Origin: Candidatus Omnitrophota bacterium
GTDB taxonomy: Bacteria > Omnitrophota > Gorgyraeia > JAHIPI01
Assembly (NCBI GenBank): GCA_030616695.1
Contig: JAUWWU010000013.1
Span: forward strand, 1 to 10,534
Direction of reading: 5' to 3'
Length of the DNA: 10,534 nucleotides
Shown here: piece by piece, positions 5,127 to 10,534 of the stretch
How positions within the stretch are numbered: position 1 is the stretch's first letter
How the letters are laid out: each line of letters begins with the position of its first letter
Translations under genes and position numbers: made by a program
Notes under the pieces: model-generated
What the model saw: only the letters and a program-made list of their open reading frames with translations
Told to the model about the DNA's origin: nothing
The model's database searches: none

Positions 5127-5863
5127 GTAGATTTTACGTGAGCCCCGGATCCGTGAGGGGCGAAAAGATATATGTCGAAAAAGAGGAGAGCCACCACATA
5201 GTAGATGTGATGAGATTGCGCAAAGGCGATGAGGTTGCTGTATTTGACGGGAGCGGTAAAGTCTATGGGGGGGCCATAGCTTCGACCGAAGGCAAAAGGG
5301 TGGTTATCGATGTCTCGAATGTAAAAACCGCCGATAAAAAACGGACAGCCGGCATTGCATTAGCTCAGGCGATCCCTAAAAAAGACAAGATGGATTTGAT
5401 CATCCGGAAGGCAACAGAGCTCGGTGTTGAGGAAGTCTTACCTTTTGAAAGCGCAAGGACCGTCGTTAAACCAAAAAGAGCGAAAGCGCCGCGCAAAGTA
5501 GAGAGGTGGCGGAAGATCGCCATCGAGGCGTCTAAGCAATGCGGAAGGCCCGAACTGCCGGCGATCAGAGAGATCGTGCGTTTTGATGCCATATTAGACC
5601 AGATACCCCAATGCAGCCTGGCCATAATGCCATGCCTGTCAAAGGATTCCATTTCCCTTAAGTCCGCATTTTCGCGGAGGAAGGGTTTGTCTCAAGACGG
5701 AAAGACGCTCGTCATTATAGGCCCTGAAGGCGGCTTTACCGGGGATGAGATTAAAAAAGCAGGAGAAAAAGGGGCTGTTTTGGCTTCCTTGGGAGGCCTG
5801 GTTTTAAGAAGCGACACAGCCGCCATAGCTACACTTTCAATATTAAACTACGAATTACAATGA
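5123..5863 (+). CDS. rsmE: 16S rRNA (uracil-1498-N3)-methyltransferase RsmE
   Basis: This SPOUT-family methyltransferase methylates N3 of U1498 in 16S rRNA at the decoding centre using S-adenosylmethionine. It has 246 residues, the normal size. The N-terminal PUA-like part begins MSRFYVSPG and contains SHHIVDVMRLRKGDEVAVFDG. The knotted C-terminal domain shows IRKATELGVEEVLPF, EASKQCGRPELP, IIGPEGGFTGDE and LRSDTAAIATL, the SAM-binding and dimer motifs. The ATG at 5123 overlaps the previous stop (ATGA) and has AAGGAG 6-7 bases before it. The frame is open further upstream, but that region is the AMMECR1 gene in another frame. The mtaB start overlaps its stop by 4 bases. It is therefore translated in a coupled trio. 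Confidence 0.95.
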   Translation: MSRFYVSPGSVRGEKIYVEKEESHHIVDVMRLRKGDEVAVFDGSGKVYGGAIASTEGKRVVIDVSNVKTADKKRTAGIALAQAIPKKDKMDLIIRKATELGVEEVLPFESARTVVKPKRAKAPRKVERWRKIAIEASKQCGRPELPAIREIVRFDAILDQIPQCSLAIMPCLSKDSISLKSAFSRRKGLSQDGKTLVIIGPEGGFTGDEIKKAGEKGAVLASLGGLVLRSDTAAIATLSILNYELQ

Positions 5864-7176
5864 AGACATGCGCTTTTTATACGCTGGGCTGCAAAGTAAA
5901 TCAGTATGAGACCCAGGGCATAAGGGAGAGTCTTGTAAAAGCAGGGTACCGCGAAAGGGAAGCCGGTATGCCCTGCGACATCCATGTCGTCAATACCTGC
6001 ACTGTTACGGCGAAGACCGACAAGAAGTCGCGTCGCCTTATAAGAAGCCTCAAAAGACGGGATCCGCGGGCAAAAATCGTTGTTACGGGTTGCTATGTCG
6101 AACTTAACGAAGAGGAAGTCAGGGGTATAGCTCCCGATATCCTTATCGTTAAAAACCGGGATAAGGATAAGATAGCCCGTATTATAAACTCAAAAAGGCG
6201 CTTACCTGGACAATCGGCCGATAACGGGAAGTACCAGCCGCTTGCCATATCGGATTTCAAGGACAGGGCAAAGGCCTTTTTAAAGGCTCAGGACGGATGC
6301 AACAATCTTTGCTCTTATTGCAAGGTGCCGCTGGTAAGAGGACCATCCCGAAGCAGGGACACCGAATCCATACTTGCGGAAGCGGAGCGACTTATAGCCA
6401 GGGGGTTTAAAGAGATCATTCTGACCGGTATATGCCTCGGTGTGTGGGGAGAGGACCTATTCCCAAAAAGCTCTTTAGATAAGCTTCTCGGACAGCTTAT
6501 TAATCTGGCAGGAGATTTTCGAATAAGGCTAAGTTCGATAGAGCCTAAATATGTAACAACCCACCTACTATCAGTCATGAGGGGGGCTCCGAAAATTTGC
6601 AAACATCTTCACATGCCGTTTCAGAGCGGTGATGACGAGGTACTCAAGGCAATGAACAGGCCATACACCTCTGAAGAGTATGTCAATATTGCGAAAATGG
6701 TACGGGAGCATATACCGGAGGCCTCTATTACGACCGACATAATGGTGGGTTTTCCCGGAGAGGCGCAGGCAAGCTTTAATAACACGTGCAGGTTTATTGA
6801 AAAAGTCAGGCCTTCACGCATCCATATTTTCTCTTACAGCAAAAGAAAAGGCACAAGGGCTGCCCTTGCGCAAAAAGAGGTGGCAAAGGAGACGGCAAAA
6901 AGACGTTTTGAAGCGATAAAAGCCTTAGCTCTAAAAATTTCCTATGCCTACAGGAGGGATTTCCTGCAGAAAGAAACAAAGGTCCTGGTAGAAGCCAGAA
7001 GAGACCGGGATACAGGCTTGCTTACAGGATATGATGATAAATATATCAGGTTCTTATTAAGAGGCGGGGATGCGCATAAATGCAAGATAGTGTCCGTAAT
7101 AGTAAAAAAAATAGAGAACGGTCGGACATTTGGTTCTATTTTCGAAAATCAGCACCAACGGCAGGGTGCATCTTGA
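5860..7176 (+). CDS. mtaB: tRNA t6A37 methylthiotransferase MtaB
   Basis: This is a radical SAM methylthiotransferase of 438 residues that adds a 2-methylthio group to t6A at position 37 of tRNAs reading ANN codons. The N-terminal cluster domain has C11 in TLGCKVNQYET, C47 in NTCTVT and C78 in VTGCY, which hold the auxiliary Fe-S cluster. The radical SAM domain has DGCNNLCSYCKVPLVRGPSRSR with C147, C151 and C154. The region about 370-430 is a TRAM-like RNA-binding tail. TLGCKVNQYET and the RG after the cluster fit MtaB rather than MiaB or RimO. The usual LTGxHLGxYG reads LTGICLGVWG here, a modest departure. It starts at the ATGA overlap with rsmE, so both RNA modification genes are coupled. 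The next promoter overlaps its stop codon. Confidence 0.95.
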   Translation: MKTCAFYTLGCKVNQYETQGIRESLVKAGYREREAGMPCDIHVVNTCTVTAKTDKKSRRLIRSLKRRDPRAKIVVTGCYVELNEEEVRGIAPDILIVKNRDKDKIARIINSKRRLPGQSADNGKYQPLAISDFKDRAKAFLKAQDGCNNLCSYCKVPLVRGPSRSRDTESILAEAERLIARGFKEIILTGICLGVWGEDLFPKSSLDKLLGQLINLAGDFRIRLSSIEPKYVTTHLLSVMRGAPKICKHLHMPFQSGDDEVLKAMNRPYTSEEYVNIAKMVREHIPEASITTDIMVGFPGEAQASFNNTCRFIEKVRPSRIHIFSYSKRKGTRAALAQKEVAKETAKRRFEAIKALALKISYAYRRDFLQKETKVLVEARRDRDTGLLTGYDDKYIRFLLRGGDAHKCKIVSVIVKKIENGRTFGSIFENQHQRQGAS

Positions 7177-7201
7177 CATAGCCCTATTCTCATGATATAC
7201 T
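7173..7201 (+). promoter_or_regulatory. Sigma70-type promoter for the CvpA-NIF3-dnaG genes
   Basis: TTGACA at 7173-7178 is separated by exactly 17 bases from TATACT at 7196-7201, one mismatch from the consensus -10. Transcription would start near 7208, about 35 bases before the CvpA start. The -35 box contains the mtaB stop codon (7174-7176), so the two units are packed without spare sequence. Confidence 0.75.
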
Positions 7202-7242
7202 TTTGTATCTTGTTTTACCCTTAGTAAAAAGGAGGAGTGTTG

Positions 7243-7848
7243 TTGGAGTGGATAGCGCGCATCAGCTGGGTGGACCTCCTGATCGTAATTATTGTATTGA
7301 GAGGCACTTACGTAGGCTCACAAAGAGGTTTTCTAGGTGAGCTTTTTCATATCTTCGGGATATGCCTGGCCATTGTCCTTGGCATTCATTTTTATACCCC
7401 GATTTCCAATTTTAGCCATACATACCTTTTTATACCTCTAAATATTGCTTATATAATAAGCTTTTTGTTAATAACTTTTATGATATATGTGGTCTTTAAA
7501 ACAATTTACACATTTCTCCAGAAGTTGCTAAAAATAGAAATACTTCCCGCTATCAATAAGATAGGCGGGGCATTCATAGGTTTTTGTAAAAGTTTTGTCC
7601 TGTCCGTATTTATCGTTCTCATTATGTTGCTTGTCCCCATACAGTATATCAGCGAATCAGCGAAGACAGAATCGCTGTTCGCCCCCGCTTTTATTGAGAC
7701 AGGGGCAGCCTTGTATGTGAGGAGTTTGAGCATATTTTCCACTGTCAAATCAGAAGATCTCCGGCGGCTTTTGAACGGTATAGAGCCCTTGAAATTTAAT
7801 GGGCTCCGGCTTAAAAGAAAAGATAAGCTTGACGAGATTTTGCAATAA
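7243..7848 (+). CDS. cvpA: CvpA-family inner-membrane protein
   Basis: This integral membrane protein has about 201 residues and four hydrophobic segments, at about 8-24, 31-48, 63-88 and 108-131. It then has a polar C-terminal tail rich in Lys/Asp. The signature WVDLLIVIIVLRGTYVGSQRGFLGELF at the start matches CvpA, including the G-x3-G-x2-RGF turn after the first segment. CvpA is linked to colicin V production in Escherichia coli and to envelope stress tolerance, but its molecular role is unknown. The TTG at 7243 is the best start because the GGAGGA ribosome site (7231-7236) stands 6 bases before it. The GTG at 7237 overlaps that site, and the TTG at 7240 is too close. It is the first gene after the strong promoter. 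Confidence 0.85.
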   Translation: MEWIARISWVDLLIVIIVLRGTYVGSQRGFLGELFHIFGICLAIVLGIHFYTPISNFSHTYLFIPLNIAYIISFLLITFMIYVVFKTIYTFLQKLLKIEILPAINKIGGAFIGFCKSFVLSVFIVLIMLLVPIQYISESAKTESLFAPAFIETGAALYVRSLSIFSTVKSEDLRRLLNGIEPLKFNGLRLKRKDKLDEILQ

Positions 7849-7872
7849 CAGGTTACAGATAGAGGAGGCGCA

Positions 7873-8829
7873 ATGAAGTTTCAGGATATTTATGAATTTG
7901 TGATAAAAAAAGGCCTTCAATGCGACCCGCGCTCGAAATCCGATATAAAAAAGGCGCTGGCAGAAGTAAAAAAGGAGTACAATAAGTTGTCTCCGCGGAG
8001 AAAAAAGTTTTTTGATAAGGAGAGGCTAAGGCATCCTTATGATGATACCAGGATGCTCTACGGCAACCCGTCGCGAGAGGTAAAGACTATTATGATTGGT
8101 ATAGATATGGAGGGAGGGGAGCTTCTTCTCGCCGATAGACTGAGCGACAAAGGCCGGAATGTAGATCTGGTAATGGCGCATCACCCGGAAGGGCGGGCGC
8201 TTGCCGGTTTTTACCACGTCATGGATATGCAGACAGACATCCTAAAGAAGCTCGGCATATCACATGAAGTAAGCAAGGCCCTGCTAAAAGAGCGGAAGTC
8301 GGAAGTTGCAAGAAGCATATCAGGCGTAAACCATATGAGGTCCGTGGATATCGCGAGATTATTGGATATCCCGTATATGTGCGTGCATACCCCGACCGAT
8401 AACCATGTTACCGGTTATCTGCAAAAGCTTTTAGACAAAAAGAGGCTGAAGACGTTAAAAAATCTTATAGATGTTTTAGACTCGATGCCGGAATACAGCG
8501 ATGCCGCGAAAAAGAACGCCGGCCCCTTCATTATGATCGGCAAGGAAAAGGACAGGGCGGGTAAAATTGCCGTTGACATGACCGGAGGCACGGAAGGATC
8601 CCGCCGCGTATTCCCGAGATTGTCGCAAGCCGGCGTAAATACTATTGTAGGCATGCATTTTAGCGAACAGCATTTCAAAAGTGCGCAGAAGGAGCATATA
8701 AATATTGTAATAGCCGGGCATATATCCAGTGATACACTCGGGCTTAATCTGCTTCTGGACGGGCTTTGCAAGAAGGATGTTTTTGAAATCATACCCTGCT
8801 CCGGATTTGTGAGAGTGAAAAGAGGTTAA
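7873..8829 (+). CDS. NIF3/DUF34 family metal-binding protein
   Basis: This protein of 318 residues resembles the NIF3-like (YbgI/DUF34) family, which forms toroidal hexamers with a two-metal site; the reaction is unknown. The visible candidates for metal ligands are AHHPEG with H103-H104, VHTPTDNH with H172 and D176, and AGHISSDTLGLNLL (H283 and D287) near the C-terminus. The last of these stands where the family has GH followed by a glutamate. The first 70 residues are charged and helical (KKALAEVKKEYNKLSPRRKKFF) and are not part of the usual core, so this is a variant subfamily. AGGAGG stands 5-6 bases before the ATG. It lies 24 bases after cvpA and 7 bases before dnaG, so it is likely co-transcribed with the primase. 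Confidence 0.8.
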   Translation: MKFQDIYEFVIKKGLQCDPRSKSDIKKALAEVKKEYNKLSPRRKKFFDKERLRHPYDDTRMLYGNPSREVKTIMIGIDMEGGELLLADRLSDKGRNVDLVMAHHPEGRALAGFYHVMDMQTDILKKLGISHEVSKALLKERKSEVARSISGVNHMRSVDIARLLDIPYMCVHTPTDNHVTGYLQKLLDKKRLKTLKNLIDVLDSMPEYSDAAKKNAGPFIMIGKEKDRAGKIAVDMTGGTEGSRRVFPRLSQAGVNTIVGMHFSEQHFKSAQKEHINIVIAGHISSDTLGLNLLLDGLCKKDVFEIIPCSGFVRVKRG

Positions 8830-8836
8830 TCGCTTC

Positions 8837-10534
8837 ATGCCGGGATTTATCCCTGACAACATATTAGACGAGATTTTAAGCAAATGCGATATAGCGGAGA
8901 TCATATCAAGCTATATCCCTCTTAGAAGGGTGGGGCGGAGCCATAAGGCACTCTGTCCCTTTCACCACGAAAAGACCCCCTCCTTCATCGTCAATCCGCA
9001 GAAAGGCATATTCCACTGTTTCGGATGCGGCGTAGGCGGCAATGCCTTTAGCTTTATCATGAAATACGAAAGGCTGGAGTTTCCTGAGGTCGTAAAGATG
9101 CTGGCAAAGAGGACGGGGGTTGCATTGCCCGAGCAGTCCGCAAAAAGTTCCCGGGAATCGTCTTCGGCGGCGGACGCTCTATACAGGATCCATGAATTTG
9201 CTACGGCGTATTTTCAGAATACGCTCATGTCGCCTTCGGCCAGACACGTGCGCGAATATCTCGTAAAAAGGGGAATAAAGAACGAAACAGCCAGGGAGTT
9301 CAGGCTGGGATTCGCACCTAATTCCTGGGACAGCCTCTTTTCATATCTAAGATCTAAGGGCTTCAAGGAAGATATTGCGGGGAAAGCCGGCTTGATTATA
9401 CCAAGGCCCGAAGGGTCAGGCCATTATGACCGCTTCAGGGGCCGTTTGATATTTCCGATATTTAACCAACGCGGCAAGGTCGTGGCATTTGCGGGCAGGG
9501 TTCTTGACGATTCAATGCCGAAATATGTAAATTCACCCGAAACCCAGGTTTATAATAAAAGCAGGACTCTATTCGGGTTGAATTTCGCCAAAGGCGAAAT
9601 CGGCGAAAAGGACGTAGCTGTAGCGGTGGAAGGGTATATGGATCTTATAGTCCCATATCAAAGCGGGATGAAAAATATCATCGCTTCCTGCGGCACTGCC
9701 CTTACGCCCGGTCATATAAGATTGTTAAAACGTTACACGCGCAACGTCATAATGGTTTACGACTCGGATAAGGCCGGAGAGATGGCCACGCTGAGAGGTC
9801 TTGATTTATTGATAGCGGAAGATATGAATGCGGGGATCGTCCGCCTGCCGAAAGGGTTTGATCCGGATAGCTATGTCCGTAAGTATGGGTCAGCGGCATT
9901 TCAGGAATTATTGAGGAAACCGATAGGATTGCTGGAATATAAACTTAGCGTCCTTACGTCTATTCACGGTGCTGACGGCGCAGAGTCCAAGGCCAGGGTC
10001 GCAGCCGAAATGCTGGCGACGATATCGAAAATTAATAACGCTATCCGGAAATCAGAGTATATAAAACGCCTGGCAGACTCGTTAAAGGTTGACGAGAGCG
10101 ACCTTAGGACAGAACTCAGTAAGGTCAAGAAAGAATACGCCGATGCCTACGAGATCACCCCCTGCCCCCTTAAGGACGAGACGGTTGCTTTCTCCGCCGC
10201 CGATAAGATTATCATAGGGTTGATGATAGAAGATAGCGGTCTTATACCGGTCGTGAAAAAGAAATTGGCCCCTGACGAGTTCCGCAATAAGTTTACGCAG
10301 AGGATAATCGATTTTATATTCAGGTCTGACGAAGAGAAGAGGCCTGTGACCTATTCTGCCCTAATAACCCATCTTGATATTAAAGGCCTTGACGGCATTT
10401 TGTCCGAGATAGCGGCCAAGCATTCTACCTTTGTTGACAAGATGAAGAACCTGGAGGATTGCATAACATGGATAAAGAGGGATAACCTGAAGGGGAGCTT
10501 AAGCGAATTGCGCAACCGGATAAAATCGGCTCAA
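8837..10534 (+). CDS. dnaG: DNA primase DnaG (3' end cut by window)
   Basis: The primase that makes RNA primers at the replication fork is open to the window end, with 566 residues visible. Only the last few tens of residues of the C-terminal helicase-interaction domain should be missing. The N-terminal CHC2 zinc finger is ALCPFHHEKTPSF and FHCFGCGVGGN, with C40, H43, C61 and C64. The Toprim domain has VAVEGYMD with E265 and VYDSDKAGEMA with D309 and D311, the acidic metal-binding residues, at the same numbers as in Escherichia coli DnaG. KYVNSPETQVYNKSR (about 234-248) is the conserved basic RNA-polymerase patch. The ATG at 8837 is preceded by AGAGG about 11 bases upstream, a weak ribosome site, suggesting coupling to the NIF3-like gene. 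Nothing is missing from the active site. Confidence 0.97.
   Translation, partial: MPGFIPDNILDEILSKCDIAEIISSYIPLRRVGRSHKALCPFHHEKTPSFIVNPQKGIFHCFGCGVGGNAFSFIMKYERLEFPEVVKMLAKRTGVALPEQSAKSSRESSSAADALYRIHEFATAYFQNTLMSPSARHVREYLVKRGIKNETAREFRLGFAPNSWDSLFSYLRSKGFKEDIAGKAGLIIPRPEGSGHYDRFRGRLIFPIFNQRGKVVAFAGRVLDDSMPKYVNSPETQVYNKSRTLFGLNFAKGEIGEKDVAVAVEGYMDLIVPYQSGMKNIIASCGTALTPGHIRLLKRYTRNVIMVYDSDKAGEMATLRGLDLLIAEDMNAGIVRLPKGFDPDSYVRKYGSAAFQELLRKPIGLLEYKLSVLTSIHGADGAESKARVAAEMLATISKINNAIRKSEYIKRLADSLKVDESDLRTELSKVKKEYADAYEITPCPLKDETVAFSAADKIIIGLMIEDSGLIPVVKKKLAPDEFRNKFTQRIIDFIFRSDEEKRPVTYSALITHLDIKGLDGILSEIAAKHSTFVDKMKNLEDCITWIKRDNLKGSLSELRNRIKSAQ

Noticed and set aside
1..10534. CRISPR array, transposase, toxin-antitoxin or defence genes
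   Set aside because: No regularly spaced direct repeats and no protein with such motifs were seen in either strand.

Overview
This window looks like part of the chromosome of an uncultured Gram-negative-type bacterium. Evidence for that is a TonB-type C-terminal domain, two proteins with Sec signal peptides, bacterial tRNA/rRNA modification genes, and tightly packed genes with Shine-Dalgarno sites and ATGA overlaps. Codon use is moderate in GC and rich in AGG/AGA/ATA. Together with the NIF3-like/dnaG gene order this reminds me of Omnitrophota-like genomes, but that is an impression and not a placement. All protein genes are on the + strand.

Block 1 (2-3116) is one compact set of six genes: a TonB C-terminal-domain protein cut by the window edge, a small membrane-anchored zinc-ribbon protein, a small protein with a PC4-like strand pattern, a class IV (HDAC11-like) deacetylase, CutA, and an exported SagB-type nitroreductase.

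Block 2 (3117-3635) is a roughly 520-base stretch without protein genes and is the most unusual part. It holds, in order: an inverted array of 7-bp AT-rich repeats; a perfect small hairpin 3 bases before a tRNA; tRNA-Ala(CGC) with encoded CCA; a 158-bp insert of about 63% GC bounded by a 21-bp exact duplication of the tRNA 3' end, like the attL/attR of a tiny integrated element; a second structured segment of about 100 bp closed by an 11-bp stem that runs into a T tract; and an AT-rich hairpin.

Block 3 (3636-7176) is a translationally coupled trio: an exported MEMO-AMMECR1 fusion whose linker is encoded by a small palindrome, the 16S rRNA methyltransferase RsmE, and the tRNA methylthiotransferase MtaB. 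Genes are joined by 4-base ATGA overlaps.

Block 4 (7173-10534) starts with a near-perfect sigma70 promoter (TTGACA-17-TATACT) whose -35 overlaps the mtaB stop. It then carries a CvpA-family membrane protein, a NIF3/DUF34 metal-binding protein and dnaG (primase), which runs off the window end with its zinc finger and Toprim residues intact.

Most protein genes are ordinary housekeeping or conserved families. The tRNA-linked micro-element with its neighbouring structured segments is the best candidate for something undescribed.
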